Position numbers and translations under genes: made by a program. From Marinimicrococcus sp033875255 (lineage in GTDB: Bacteria; Pseudomonadota; Alphaproteobacteria; Geminicoccales; Geminicoccaceae), in the NCBI GenBank assembly GCA_033875255.1, contig JAWZSN010000016.1:62001-126000 (forward strand): a DNA stretch of 64,000 nt. The letters run 5' to 3'. This document shows, piece after piece, positions 45,048 through 56,377 of the stretch (its first letter is position 1; every line of letters begins with the position of its first letter). The notes below the pieces were generated by a model that saw only the letters and a program-made list of their open reading frames with translations, was not told the DNA's origin and searched no databases.

Positions 45048-46163
45048 TCAGCGGGCCCGGCCGCCGGAGGGCACCAGTGCTGCGTGCAGGGCAGGAAGAC
45101 GCGCCAGCAGCGCCTCGCCCCGCAGGAACAGCGACCACAGCCGCCGGCGCCACCAGTCTCGCCGCCATTCGGTGAGGAAGGCAAGCGGGGGAACGAGAAG
45201 AAGGGTCAGGAGCGCAGCCGGCAGGACGGCGCCGAGCAGCACGGTGAGGAACTTCAGGAGCGGGTAGTGGAAGAGATAGAGGGTGAACGTCATGCCCGCC
45301 CCGGCCTTGAGAAGGGCGCGCAGGCGGGGCTGTGGCGGCGCCCACCCGGCATGGCGCACGCCCAGCAGGTTGAGGCCGATGAGCACGGCCATGACGAGAT
45401 CGCCCACGGCAAAGCGCGAGTAGCGCAGCCACTGGCCGGGCAGGCCGCCCAACGCGTCGGACACGGCCTCGTTGAGGAGCACGTCGAGGTGAAGAGTCTT
45501 CATTAGGACGAGGCCGCCCAGGCCGAGGGTCGCCATCGCGCGGGCGGCTTTGCGGCCCGGCACCAGCCGGTCGCGGAACCGGTAGAGCGCGGCTCCCACA
45601 AGCCAGGCGGGAAGCAGCAGGAGGATCTTGGGCCCGGCCAGAAGGGCGGCGGTGCCGGCGAACAGCAGGGCGCGGCGCCCGGCATAGAAGTGGGCGCCGG
45701 CGAAGATCGCATAGAAGGCGGCCTCGTAGGACAGCGACCAGAAGGGGACGTTGGAGAACACGTCCTCGGCCGTGAACCAGGCCTCGTGGGCCATGGTGGC
45801 GAAGAACAGGAGATAGCGCGGCCAGTGCTCGTACTCGTAGCTCCGGCCATAGGCGCCGGGATCGATCTCCCGGCCGGCAAGGTCGAGCAGCAGGGTCGCG
45901 ACGAGTGCGGGCAGCGCCACCGACCAGAGGCGGGCCAGGCGCGAGACGGTAAAGGTGGAGAGCGCACCGTCGCGCTCACTTGCCGCGTAGGCCACGAGAT
46001 AGCCCGAGAGCACGAAGAAGACGATCACCGCATCGTGCCCCAGATCCTGCAGCCAGGGACCGGCCACGTCGGCGAAGGGCGGGCGCAGGGCGTGCGATGC
46101 GAACACCGTCGCCGCTGCCACCACACGCAGCAGGTCGAGATAGGCGGAGAAGGCCGCGGTCAT
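45048..46163 (-). CDS. Acyltransferase 3 (OafA/YrhL-type) membrane protein
   Basis: A 371-aa integral membrane acyltransferase with about ten hydrophobic segments. The family-typical catalytic His is in VVAAATVFASHALRPP. VIVFFVLSGYLVA and the RLARLWSVALPALVA segment follow. The family O-acetylates polysaccharides or lipids at the inner membrane. ATG 46163 is chosen because the longer frame would add a basic, non-hydrophobic tail. It is divergent from the CelD-like gene, so the pair may modify the same glycan; that is inference. Confidence 0.85.
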   Translation of the reverse strand: MTAAFSAYLDLLRVVAAATVFASHALRPPFADVAGPWLQDLGHDAVIVFFVLSGYLVAYAASERDGALSTFTVSRLARLWSVALPALVATLLLDLAGREIDPGAYGRSYEYEHWPRYLLFFATMAHEAWFTAEDVFSNVPFWSLSYEAAFYAIFAGAHFYAGRRALLFAGTAALLAGPKILLLLPAWLVGAALYRFRDRLVPGRKAARAMATLGLGGLVLMKTLHLDVLLNEAVSDALGGLPGQWLRYSRFAVGDLVMAVLIGLNLLGVRHAGWAPPQPRLRALLKAGAGMTFTLYLFHYPLLKFLTVLLGAVLPAALLTLLLVPPLAFLTEWRRDWWRRRLWSLFLRGEALLARLPALHAALVPSGGRAR

Positions 46164-46405
46164 CGATGCGGTTCTTGTTGCTGGTTGGCCGGCGCTTGTT
46201 GCAGCGGTGTAGAGCGCCAAACGACGGTGGATGATGTTTTTGAGCGCCTTGGGCGCGTGATGCGGTGACAAGCGACGCTTTCACGCATCCGGGTATGAGC
46301 GCTGCGGCATCCCTGGAATAGCGGGCTTGCTCCGGCCGAGGGCGGAGCGCCAGGACTTGGCAGCGGCCATGCTGGCCCCCTGCCGATGCCAACAGGACTG
46401 GCCCC

Positions 46406-47551
46406 ATGGACATGCGTGCCTCGACCCTCATCGCCGCGCCGCCATCGCCGCCGCTCCGGGTCGAGCTCGAGGCGAGACCGGATCCGGCCCTGCTGGAGCC
46501 CGAGTGGACGGCGCTCGAGGAGCGCGCCGGGGCGAGCTTCTTCCTGAGCTGGCACTGGATCGGCTGCTGGCTGCGCAGCCAGGCGCCCGAGGTCGTGCTC
46601 CTGCGGGTGCGTCTTGGCGAGCGGACCGTCGGGCTGGGCTTGCTGTGCTGGCGCGAGGAGCGGCGTCACGGTGTGCTGCGCGTCCCCACGCTCCACCTCA
46701 ATGCCACCGGCGACGAGCTGCTCGACGTTCTCACCATCGAGTACAACGACATGCTGGCCGAGGAGGGCCTGCGCGATCAGGTTCGCTCGGCGGCGCTGGG
46801 CTGGCTGCGCGGCGCTCGCCGGGTCGCCGGCCGGCCGTTCTGGGCGCTGCAGGTGCGCGGCACCACCGAGCCCGTGCGGGTGGCCGGCGAGGCTGCCGGG
46901 TTCCGGGCGCGGCTGCATGCAAAGGCGCCCTCGGCGGCGGTCGACCTTGCCGCGGTGCGCGCCTCGGGCCGCTCCTACCTCCAGCATGTGAGCGGCAACA
47001 CGCGCAGCCAGATCCGCCGCGCGGCGAGGCTCTACGAGATGCGGGGCAAGCTCCGCCTGGAGACGGCGCGGGATACGGCCGAGGCGCTGGCGTTCCTCGA
47101 GGCCGCCGGCGAGCTGCACCAGGCGCGCTGGCAGGCGCGGGGGCGGCCCGGCGCCTATGCCTCCCCCACCTATGTCGCCTTCCACCGCTCCCTGGTCGCC
47201 GCTGCCCATCCCGCCGGCGCGGTCGAGCTCCTGCGCGTGCGGGCGGGCGACGAGACGGTCGGCTATCTCTATAATTTCGTCTGGCGCGGGCGGGTCTATT
47301 TCTACCTCTGCGGCTTCCGCTACGAGGAGGACAACCGCCTCAAGCCGGGGCTGGTCAGTCACTGGCTGTGCATCGAGCGCCATCTCGCCGGCGGGGCAGA
47401 GCTCTACGACTTCATGGCCGGCGACAACCGTTACAAGACCAGCCTCGGCACGCCGGGCCCCGACATCGTCACCGCCATCATGGAAAAGCCGCACCCCGCC
47501 CTGCGTGCCGAGAACCTCTTGCGCCGTCTCAGGGCCCGGCTGCGCCGGTAA
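46406..47551 (+). CDS. CelD/BcsL-family GNAT acetyltransferase
   Basis: A 381-aa protein resembling CelD/BcsL and FemAB-like acyltransferases. Two GNAT-like halves are visible: the N-terminal half (FFLSWHWIGCWLRSQAPEVV) and the C-terminal half with TRSQIRRAARLYEMRG and YNFVWRGRVYFYLCGFRYEEDNRLKPGL. The terminal EL-DFMAGDNRYKTSLGT is characteristic. Such proteins occur in exopolysaccharide and cellulose loci. It is divergent from the acyltransferase 3 gene, 242 bp apart. Confidence 0.8.
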   Translation: MDMRASTLIAAPPSPPLRVELEARPDPALLEPEWTALEERAGASFFLSWHWIGCWLRSQAPEVVLLRVRLGERTVGLGLLCWREERRHGVLRVPTLHLNATGDELLDVLTIEYNDMLAEEGLRDQVRSAALGWLRGARRVAGRPFWALQVRGTTEPVRVAGEAAGFRARLHAKAPSAAVDLAAVRASGRSYLQHVSGNTRSQIRRAARLYEMRGKLRLETARDTAEALAFLEAAGELHQARWQARGRPGAYASPTYVAFHRSLVAAAHPAGAVELLRVRAGDETVGYLYNFVWRGRVYFYLCGFRYEEDNRLKPGLVSHWLCIERHLAGGAELYDFMAGDNRYKTSLGTPGPDIVTAIMEKPHPALRAENLLRRLRARLRR

Positions 47552-47666
47552 GGCCGAAAGCTCCGGCCGCCGCACGGCCGGGGGCGCACGTTTTATCGCC
47601 GGATGCGGCCGGTCGGCCACGCCCGGGGGCTTTGCAAGGCGCCGCTGCGGGACGATATACGGCGCC

Positions 47667-47963
47667 ATGGGCACGAAGCGAGACATCGTGAAAGTGATCC
47701 GCGTGCGGATCCACGGCCGGGTGCAGGGCGTGTGGTACCGTGCATGGACGGTCGAGCAGGCCCGGCGGCTGGAGCTCGACGGCTGGGTGCGCAACCGTTC
47801 CGACGATACCGTCGAGGCGCTCTTCGCCGGATCCGCCACCCAGGTCGATGCGATGCTGGCGCTGTGCCACGAGGGGCCGCCGCGTGCGGCGGTCGAGCGT
47901 ATCGAGTTGGAGGCCGTCGCAGAGCGGCCGGAGCAGGGCTTCAGGAAGCTGCCGACCCTCTAG
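47667..47963 (+). CDS. acyP: Acylphosphatase
   Basis: A 98-aa small enzyme hydrolysing acyl phosphates. The signature VRIHGRVQGVWYRAWT holds the catalytic Arg and phosphate loop, and GWVRNRSDDTVEALFAG follows with the catalytic Asn. Family size matches. The gene stands 115 bp after the CelD-like gene and 32 bp before the DUF6134 gene. Confidence 0.93.
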   Translation: MGTKRDIVKVIRVRIHGRVQGVWYRAWTVEQARRLELDGWVRNRSDDTVEALFAGSATQVDAMLALCHEGPPRAAVERIELEAVAERPEQGFRKLPTL

Positions 47964-47995
47964 CCGGGCGAGCGCTTGCTGCAGGAGGATCGAGA

Positions 47996-48700
47996 ATGCA
48001 CGTCATGGCGGATCCGCGAGCTGCCGTCGCGACTGCCCGGGCGGCCGGGCTCACGCGCCGGCGCTTCGGCGGCCTGACGCTGGCGCTGGGCGCCCTCGGG
48101 CTGCCGCTGCCGGCCTTGGGCTTCGAGCCCGTCGACCGGACCTTCGAGATCCGGCGCAAGGGCAGCGCCGTGGGCTTCCATCGGATCGCCTTCGAGCGCG
48201 GCGCCGCCGGACTCGCGGTGACCACCGAGATCGACATCGCGGTCAAGTTCGCCTTCATCACCGCCTTCCGCTACAGCCAGCGCGGCCGCGACGTGTGGCA
48301 GGACGAGAAGCTCGTCGCCTCCGAGGTCGCGACCGACGACGACGGAAACCGCAGCCGCGTGGTGCTGGAGGCTGTGGACGGCAAGCTGCGCGGCGTCGGG
48401 CCCAAGGGCGGGATCGAGATGCCGCTCGGCGACATGACCGATCTTTGCTGGTGGAACCCCGGCATCGTCCGCCGCGAGCGGCTCCTCGACGCGCAGACCG
48501 GCATCGTCAGCATTCTGCAGAGCTGGGAGGTCGGCAGCGAGCGGATCGAGCTCGAGAGCGGTCCGGTCGAGGCGCGGGGCTACGGGATCGAGGCCAGCCA
48601 GGGGCGCGCCGGCGAGGTCTGGTACGATCCCGACGGACGGTGGATCAAGGCGCTGCTGCACACCAGGGGCGAGGTTCTCGAATACCGGCTCCTCGCCTGA
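47996..48700 (+). CDS. Tat-exported DUF6134-type protein
   Basis: A 234-aa protein with a twin-arginine signal (TRRRFGGLTLALGALGLPLPA, cleavage near residue 41). The mature part is all beta strand and resembles DUF6134: FEIRRKGSAVGFHRIAF, YSQRGRDVWQDEKL and a LLDAQTG-like segment. These proteins are exported and of unknown function. GCAGGAGGAT precedes ATG 47996. It lies between acyP and the old yellow enzyme gene. Confidence 0.75.
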   Translation: MHVMADPRAAVATARAAGLTRRRFGGLTLALGALGLPLPALGFEPVDRTFEIRRKGSAVGFHRIAFERGAAGLAVTTEIDIAVKFAFITAFRYSQRGRDVWQDEKLVASEVATDDDGNRSRVVLEAVDGKLRGVGPKGGIEMPLGDMTDLCWWNPGIVRRERLLDAQTGIVSILQSWEVGSERIELESGPVEARGYGIEASQGRAGEVWYDPDGRWIKALLHTRGEVLEYRLLA

Positions 48701-48774
48701 CGGGGTCGACCGGCGGCGGCGGGCAGGGTAGCGACGAGCACGCTACCCTCGCGACCGCCACGGAGACCGGCCGG

Positions 48775-49869
48775 ATGACGCTTCTGTTCTCGCCCGCCAG
48801 CTTGCGCGGCATCGAGCTGCCCAACCGCATCGTCGTCTCGCCCATGTGCCAGTATACGGCCGAGAACGGATCGGCCAACGACTGGCACCTGATGCATCTG
48901 GGCCAGCTCTCGATGGGCGCCGGCGGCCTGCTCTTCACCGAGGCCACCCATGTCTCGCCGGAAGGCCGTATCACGCCCGGCTGCCTGGGCCTGTGGTCCG
49001 ACGAGAACGAGCAGGCGCTCGACCGGGTGTTGAGCTTCTGCCGCCGCTATGGCGTGGCCAAGCTCGGCATCCAGCTCGCCCATGCCGGCCGCAAGGCCTC
49101 GACCCGCAGGCCGCTCGACGGCGGCGCGCCGCTGCCGCCCGAGGAGGGCGCCTGGACGACCGTAGCCCCCTCGGCCCTGCCCTTCGGCGACGGCTGGCAT
49201 GTGCCGAAGGCGGCCGACGAGGCCGATCTCGAGAAGATCCGCGGCGATTTCGTGGCCGCCGCCCGGCGCGCCGCCCGCCTCGGCATCGACGTCGCCGAGC
49301 TGCACATGGCGCACGGCTACCTCATGCACGAGTTCCTCTCGCCGATCAGCAATCGGCGCGGCGACGCCTATGGCGGCAGCCTCGAGAACCGCATGCGGCT
49401 GCCGCTGGAGATCTTCGAGCTGGTGCGCGAGGTATGGCCGGCGGACCGGCCGCTGGGTGTCAGGGTGTCGGCCAGCGACTGGGTCGACGGCGGCTGGAGC
49501 GTCGAGGAGACGGTGGCCTTCGCCCGCGAGCTGCGCGAGCGTGGCTGCGACTTCATGGACGTCTCCTCGGGCGGCAACGACCCCCGCCAGAAGATCGAGC
49601 TCAAGCCCGGCTACCAGGTCGAGTTCGCGCGCCGGGTGCGCAGCGAGGCGGGCCTGCCGGTGATGGCGGTGGGTCTCATCACCGAGGCCCGGCAAGCCGA
49701 GGCGATCCTCGCCGAGGAGTGCGCCGACTTCGTGGCGCTGGCCCGCGGGGTCATGGACGATCCGCGCTGGGCCTGGCACGCGGCCCGCGAGCTGGGGGCC
49801 GAGACCGAGTATCCCGCCCAGTATATCCGTGCTCACCCCAAGCACTGGCCCGGCGCCGGCCGGCGCTGA
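48775..49869 (+). CDS. YqjM-type old yellow enzyme (NADH:flavin oxidoreductase)
   Basis: A 364-aa FMN enoate reductase. Signature motifs are SPMCQYTAENG with the YqjM-type Cys, HAGRKAST, HMAHGYLMHEFLSPISNRRGDAYGGSLENR and VDGGWSVEE. It reduces activated alkenes in xenobiotic or stress metabolism. A gap of 74 bp follows the DUF6134 gene. The ribosome binding site before ATG 48775 is weak (GGAG-like). Confidence 0.93.
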   Translation: MTLLFSPASLRGIELPNRIVVSPMCQYTAENGSANDWHLMHLGQLSMGAGGLLFTEATHVSPEGRITPGCLGLWSDENEQALDRVLSFCRRYGVAKLGIQLAHAGRKASTRRPLDGGAPLPPEEGAWTTVAPSALPFGDGWHVPKAADEADLEKIRGDFVAAARRAARLGIDVAELHMAHGYLMHEFLSPISNRRGDAYGGSLENRMRLPLEIFELVREVWPADRPLGVRVSASDWVDGGWSVEETVAFARELRERGCDFMDVSSGGNDPRQKIELKPGYQVEFARRVRSEAGLPVMAVGLITEARQAEAILAEECADFVALARGVMDDPRWAWHAARELGAETEYPAQYIRAHPKHWPGAGRR

Positions 49870-49899
49870 GGGTCCACGAGAAACGACCGGGAGGTTTCG

Positions 49900-50868
49900 A
49901 TGCCGACGCGTTCCTACGCTCCGCCGCCGACCATGGACGTGCCGCGGTTCGCCGGTGTGGCGAGCTTCATGCGGCTGCCCTTCCTGCCTCTCGAGGAGGC
50001 GGGCGAGGTGCAGATCGGGCTGGTCGGCATCCCCTTCGACGGCGGCACCACCAACCGGCCCGGCGCCCGCCACGGGCCGCGCCAGCTGCGCGATCTCTCC
50101 ACCATGATCCGCATGCTCAACCAGGCGACCGGCATCCGCCCATTCTCGCTCGCCCGCTGCGCCGATCTCGGCGACAGCCCGGTCAACCCGGCCGACCTGC
50201 AGGACGCGCTCGCGCGCATCACCGGCTTCTACGAGAGGCTGCACGAGATGGGCATCGTGCCGCTGAGTGCCGGCGGCGATCACACCGTCTCGCTGCCGAT
50301 CCTGCGGGCGATCGCACGGCAGCGGCCGGTCGGCATGATCCATTTCGACGCCCACACCGACTTCTACGACAGCTATTTCGGCGGCTACCGCTATACCCAC
50401 GGAACACCGTTCCGGCGCGCTGCGGAGGAGGGGCTGCTCGATCCGCGCCGGGTGGTGCAGATCGGCATCCGCGGCACCTCCTATGACGGCGAGGACGTCG
50501 AGTGGGCGCAGTCGCAAGGGGTGCGCATCGTGTTCATCGAGGAATTGATGGACCGCGGCGTGGACGCGGTGATGGACGAGGCCAGGGCCATCGTCGGCGA
50601 CGGGCCTGTCTATGTCTCCTTCGACATCGACGGAATCGATCCCTCCCAGGCGCCGGGCACCGGCACGCCCGAGATCGGCGGCTTCTCGACCCACACCGCG
50701 CAGCGCATGGTGCGCCGTCTGCAGGGGCTCGACCTGGTGGGCGCCGACCTGGTGGAGGTGAGCCCGCCTTTCGACCCCTCGGGGCAGACCGCCTGGGTCG
50801 GGGTCAGCATCATGTTCGAGCTGCTCTGCGTGCTGGCCGACGCGGTCGCCCGCCGCGCCGCCGCCTGA
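49900..50868 (+). CDS. speB: Agmatinase / ureohydrolase
   Basis: A 322-aa binuclear manganese hydrolase that converts agmatine to putrescine and urea. Metal ligands are visible in GGDHTVSLPIL, HFDAHTDFYDSYFGG and SFDIDGIDPSQAPGTGTPE. FDGGTTNRPGARHGP supplies the guanidinium loop. GGGAGG precedes ATG 49900. Members of this family also act on guanidinobutyrate or proclavaminate, so substrate assignment to agmatine is probable, not certain. Confidence 0.88.
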   Translation: MPTRSYAPPPTMDVPRFAGVASFMRLPFLPLEEAGEVQIGLVGIPFDGGTTNRPGARHGPRQLRDLSTMIRMLNQATGIRPFSLARCADLGDSPVNPADLQDALARITGFYERLHEMGIVPLSAGGDHTVSLPILRAIARQRPVGMIHFDAHTDFYDSYFGGYRYTHGTPFRRAAEEGLLDPRRVVQIGIRGTSYDGEDVEWAQSQGVRIVFIEELMDRGVDAVMDEARAIVGDGPVYVSFDIDGIDPSQAPGTGTPEIGGFSTHTAQRMVRRLQGLDLVGADLVEVSPPFDPSGQTAWVGVSIMFELLCVLADAVARRAAA

Positions 50869-50957
50869 GCGAGGAACCGGCTCGCCATCGGCGCCGTTGT
50901 GAGCACGGCGCCGCATGAGCGGCTGTGCCACGGTTCCTGGACAGGCGGAGTTTGGCC

Positions 50958-51245
50958 ATGCACGCGAGGATTGCCGTCGTTCTGCCGCTGGTGGGCATCG
51001 CAGCCGGACTGTCGGCCTGCGCGGGGCTCGAAGGGCGCTCCAAGCTCGAGCGCGCCGAGGACGCCTGCCGCGACGAGATCCGCGACGAGGACTATAAGCT
51101 GCGCAGATTCGAGGACGTGCAGCGGGGCGACGACAAGGTGGTGATCGGCGTGCGCCTCAGGCGCAACGGCGACGACTATCGCGGCTTGTGCATCTACGAC
51201 GATGACGACGACGAGGCGCGGCTCGACGTGCAGCGCACCGACTAG
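50958..51245 (+). CDS. Small lipoprotein, unknown function
   Basis: A 95-aa protein with a lipoprotein signal (VGIAAGLSAC lipobox, Cys near residue 21). The mature part is highly charged, with a run of acidic residues (YDDDDDEARLDV) near the C-terminus and basic patches (KLRRFEDVQRGDDK). GGCGGAG precedes ATG 50958. It converges with the HlyU gene. No family is recognised. Confidence 0.7.
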   Translation: MHARIAVVLPLVGIAAGLSACAGLEGRSKLERAEDACRDEIRDEDYKLRRFEDVQRGDDKVVIGVRLRRNGDDYRGLCIYDDDDDEARLDVQRTD

Positions 51246-51262
51246 CCCGCCGCCGCGCCCGC

Positions 51263-51592
51263 TCAGCCATCGGCGCGGGGCGGGGGCGTGCGGAAGACGC
51301 GGTCGCCCTCCTGGTCGATGATCTGCCGCCCCTTGATGATCGCGAAGCTCTTCGCGTCGTCCGCCGAGGCGTGGGTGTCGGCGCGGATGAACTCGTGGCT
51401 CCTCATGCCCTCGGGGAAATCCTTCTCGATGATCCCCGAGGTCAGGAACTGGCCGCCGTGCGGGCGCGGGTGCGGGATGATGCGGTAGCCCTTGTACTCG
51501 ACGGCGGCACTGCGGTCCGGGGCCGGGGGCTCGCCACCACCGCCGCCGCCGCCCAAGAGCTTCTTCAGCATGTCGCCCAGGCCCATGGCCAT
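51263..51592 (-). CDS. HlyU-family protein
   Basis: A 109-aa protein of the HlyU family. The core VEYKGYRIIPHPRPHGGQFLTSGIIEK is characteristic, and SFAIIKGRQIIDQEGDRVF closes the domain. An N-terminal Gly-rich linker follows MLKKLLGGGG. In Vibrio, HlyU is a virulence regulator, but alphaproteobacterial members are small and their DNA-binding role is not shown. It is 18 bp from the small lipoprotein gene on the other strand. Confidence 0.85.
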   Translation of the reverse strand: MAMGLGDMLKKLLGGGGGGGEPPAPDRSAAVEYKGYRIIPHPRPHGGQFLTSGIIEKDFPEGMRSHEFIRADTHASADDAKSFAIIKGRQIIDQEGDRVFRTPPPRADG

Positions 51593-51807
51593 CCTCCGCT
51601 CCCCCGCGCCGCGCCCCGCGCGCGGCCTCTTTCTCTCGCGTCTGCCTGTTGGAGCGGCCGGCGGCTGTCAAGCCCCGCCAGGCAGCGGCATCGGCCGCCG
51701 TACCCCGGCACATGGGGAGAGGGGTTGTCCAAAGCTGCGTTCTCGCGGCGCCCGCCCCATGCCACAACCGTGAAGCGCGACCCCCGGGACTGGCTGGACG
51801 ACGACGC

Positions 51808-52704
51808 TTGAAAGACGCAGCGCCAACGACCGTGCAGGCGATCGGCCTGGTCTGTCTCGCCGGCCTGCTGTTCGTCGTGATGAACGCGATGGTCAAGGCG
51901 CTGATCGACGATCATCACCCGCTCCAGCTCATCTGGGCGCGCTACTTCTTCCATGTAGCCTTCGTGGTGGTGCTGTTCCCCGGCAAGCTGGCCGGCGTGC
52001 TGCGCACCGGGCAGACACGCGTCCATCTCGGCCGCTCGGTGCTGCTGCTGGGCTCCACCATCCTCAATTTCCTGGCGCTCACCAGCCTGCCTTTGGGCGA
52101 GGTGGCGGCGATCACCTTCACCTCGCCGATCATGGTAGCGGCACTTGCCGTGGCGGTGCTGCGCGAGCAGGTGGGCCTCGTGCGCTGGCTGGCGATCGGC
52201 GCCGGCTTCGGCGGCGCCCTCCTGATCGTCCAGCCCTCGGCTTCCGGCGTGAGCAGCGGTGCGGTGATGGCGCTGGGCTGTGCCGCCTGCTTTGCCGTCT
52301 ACCAGATCAGCACGCGGATCGTCCGCGAGGCCGAGCCCATCGTCTCGCTGCTCTATGGCGGGCTCGTCGGCATGCTGGCGATGAGCGTGGTGGCGCCGTT
52401 CGTCTGGCAGTGGCCGAGCCTCACCGACTGGCTCCTCTTCGCCCTGATCGGCGTGCTCGGAGCAGCCGGGCACCTGCTCGTCATCATGGCGCTGCAGCGC
52501 GCCGAGGCCTCGCGGATCAGCCCCTTCACCTACCTCCAGCTCGTCTGGGCGATGCTCGCGAGCTTCCTCGTGTTCGGCGACGTGCCGGGCATGTGGACGC
52601 TGGCAGGGGCGCTGGTCATCGTCGCCAGCGGCCTTTACGTCTACCGCCTCGACATGCGGGAGAGGGCGGCGCTGGAGGCCGCCCGGCGGCGGGCCGGGGC
52701 CTGA
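51808..52704 (+). CDS. DMT-superfamily (EamA) transporter
   Basis: A 298-aa membrane transporter with about ten hydrophobic segments in two EamA repeats. LVCLAGLLFVVMNAMVKAL opens the first, and MALGCAACFAVYQISTRIV opens the second. The family exports or imports metabolites such as amino acids or nucleotides; the substrate is unknown. The start TTG 51808 gives the standard N-terminus before the first span; it has no clear Shine-Dalgarno sequence. Confidence 0.88.
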   Translation: MKDAAPTTVQAIGLVCLAGLLFVVMNAMVKALIDDHHPLQLIWARYFFHVAFVVVLFPGKLAGVLRTGQTRVHLGRSVLLLGSTILNFLALTSLPLGEVAAITFTSPIMVAALAVAVLREQVGLVRWLAIGAGFGGALLIVQPSASGVSSGAVMALGCAACFAVYQISTRIVREAEPIVSLLYGGLVGMLAMSVVAPFVWQWPSLTDWLLFALIGVLGAAGHLLVIMALQRAEASRISPFTYLQLVWAMLASFLVFGDVPGMWTLAGALVIVASGLYVYRLDMRERAALEAARRRAGA

Positions 52705-52741
52705 GCGGAACCCCGGCGCGCCGCCGCCTGGAGGAGGAAGA

Positions 52742-53149
52742 ATGGCCTACTGGCTGATGAAGACCGAGCCCGGCGATTATAGCTGGGAGCGGCTCAACGC
52801 GGACGGCGAGACCGAGTGGGACGGGGTGCGCAACCATCAGGCGGCGCGCAACATGCGCTCGATGAGGAAGGGCGACAGGGTGTTCTTCTACCGCTCGGTG
52901 GTACAGCCGGCGATCCTCGGCGTCATGCGGGTCTCGGCGGAATCGTTCCCCGACCCCGACGACGAGCGCTGGGTGCGGGTCAAGGTCCGCCCCGAGCTGC
53001 CGTTCGCCGAGGAGGTGAGCCTGAGATCCATCAAGATGGACCCCAGGCTCGAGGGCATCGCGCTGGTGCGCCAGTCGCGGCTCTCGGTGATGCCGATCAG
53101 CGAGGAGCACTGGGCGGTCCTCTGCGCCATGGGCGGGATCGAGCCCTGA
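52742..53149 (+). CDS. EVE-domain protein
   Basis: A 135-aa single EVE (PUA-like) domain. The motif YWLMKTEPGDYSWERL at the start, WDGVRNHQAARNMRSMRKGD and FFYRSVVQPAILGVMRV are conserved in the family. EVE proteins bind modified DNA or RNA bases such as 5-hydroxymethylcytosine; some stand alone as cytosolic RNA-modification readers. GGAGGAGG lies before ATG 52742. It follows the DMT gene by 37 bp. Confidence 0.9.
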   Translation: MAYWLMKTEPGDYSWERLNADGETEWDGVRNHQAARNMRSMRKGDRVFFYRSVVQPAILGVMRVSAESFPDPDDERWVRVKVRPELPFAEEVSLRSIKMDPRLEGIALVRQSRLSVMPISEEHWAVLCAMGGIEP

Positions 53150-53220
53150 AGCGGCTGCGGACGGCTCGTCGCCCGGCCGCAGCCCTCCTCGAGCGGCTTC
53201 GGCCGGCGGCGCTCCGGCCG

Positions 53221-54243
53221 ATGCTCGCCGCCGTGACCCTGGCGCTGGCCGGCGGCGGCCTGTTCGAGCTCGCGGGCATTCCCCTGCCGTGGATGCTCGG
53301 GCCCATGCTGGCGACCACTCTCGCCAGCATGGGCGGCGCCCGGATCACCGTGCCCGCCGCCTGGCGGACGCCCGCCATCGTGGTGCTGGGGTTGCTGCTG
53401 GGCAGCTCCTTCACCGGCGACATGCTGGCCGGCATGCCGCGCTGGCTGCCGAGCCTCGCGGCCCTGCCGCTCTACATCCTCCTGATCGGCCTTCTGGCGC
53501 TGGTCTATATGCGCCTCGTGGCGCGGATCGACCCGCTCTCCGCCTATTTCTGCGCCACCCCGGGCGGTCTCGGCGAGATGATGATCCTGGGCGACCGGAT
53601 GGGCGGCGACATGCGGCTCATCTCGCTGGTGCACGCAACCCGCATCCTGCTGGTGGTGTTCATCGTCCCCCTGGCCTTCGGCCTCGCCGGCTTCGATACC
53701 GGCAGCGCGCTGGACAGCGGCCCTGAGCCGGCGGGGGCGCTCGATCTTCTGGTGCTGCTCGGCTGCGGCGTCGCCGGCGCGTTCCTGGGCGGGGTGCTGC
53801 GGCTGCCGGCGCCGGGCCTTTTGGGGCCGATGCTGGCGAGTGCCGCCGCGCATCTGGCGGGCCTCGTGGACGGCGCGCCGCCCTTTGCCCTGGTGGCGGC
53901 AGCGCAGCTCGTGATCGGCGCCACCGTCGGTTGCCGCTTCAACGGCGTCTCGGTGGCCTCTTTCCTGTGGACGGTGCTGACCGGGCTCGGCCTCACCATC
54001 CTGATGCTGCTGGTGGCGCTGCTGTTCGGTGTGGCGCTGAGCTGGCTCACCGGCCTGCCCACGCCGCTGCTGATCCTGGCCTATGTGCCCGGCGGGATCA
54101 CCGAGATGAGCGTCATCGCCCTCTCGCTCACCACCGATCCGGCCTTCGTCGCCACCCACCACATCGTGCGGATCGGGCTGGTCGTCCTGATGGCGCCGAT
54201 GCTCTTCAGGCTCTACCGGCGCTGGGCCCGCCTCGACGGTTGA
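53221..54243 (+). CDS. AbrB-family membrane protein
   Basis: A 340-aa integral membrane protein of the AbrB/ammonia-monooxygenase-duplication family. Two homologous halves are visible: each carries a PGG(L/I)xEM loop, CATPGGLGEMMILG in the first and YVPGGITEMSVIA in the second, and each starts with a PWMLGPMLA or GLLGPMLAS motif. About ten spans are likely. ATG 53221 is the first good start; no in-frame ATG, GTG or TTG lies between 53150 and 53220. The name does not mean it regulates transcription. Function is unknown. Confidence 0.85.
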   Translation: MLAAVTLALAGGGLFELAGIPLPWMLGPMLATTLASMGGARITVPAAWRTPAIVVLGLLLGSSFTGDMLAGMPRWLPSLAALPLYILLIGLLALVYMRLVARIDPLSAYFCATPGGLGEMMILGDRMGGDMRLISLVHATRILLVVFIVPLAFGLAGFDTGSALDSGPEPAGALDLLVLLGCGVAGAFLGGVLRLPAPGLLGPMLASAAAHLAGLVDGAPPFALVAAAQLVIGATVGCRFNGVSVASFLWTVLTGLGLTILMLLVALLFGVALSWLTGLPTPLLILAYVPGGITEMSVIALSLTTDPAFVATHHIVRIGLVVLMAPMLFRLYRRWARLDG

Positions 54244-54262
54244 GCCTTTGGCCCCTGAAAGG

Positions 54263-54292
54263 AAAAGGCCCGCCGCGATGCTGCGGCGGGCC
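54263..54292 (-). terminator. Rho-independent terminator of ftsH
   Basis: GGCCCGCCGC at 54267-54276 pairs with GCGGCGGGCC at 54283-54292 around a 6-nt loop. On the minus strand it is followed by a T-tract (AAAA at 54263-54266 on plus). It lies 40 bp after the canonical ftsH stop. Confidence 0.85.
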
Positions 54293-54331
54293 TCTCCGTC
54301 GTCGAAGCCTGTGCGGGAGCGCGGCGCTCCG

Positions 54332-56266
<1,935 letters not shown>

Positions 56267-56346
56267 GTTCCCGTCCCGATCGACATGCGCTCGTTTGCGA
56301 AAACAACGGGCGCAACAGGCATCACCCCTGCACCGCGCGGCTTAGG

Positions 56347-56370
56347 CTCGCTTATCTTAGATAAGGCGAG
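56347..56370 (-). other. Stem-loop between tilS and ftsH
   Basis: CTCGCTTAT at 56347-56355 pairs with ATAAGGCGAG at 56361-56370 with one bulged base and a 5-nt loop. It follows the tilS stop by 7 bp and precedes ftsH by 80 bp. It may end the tilS transcript or separate ftsH expression from the Tol block. No T-tract is seen. Confidence 0.45.
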
Positions 56371-56377
56371 GGTAGTC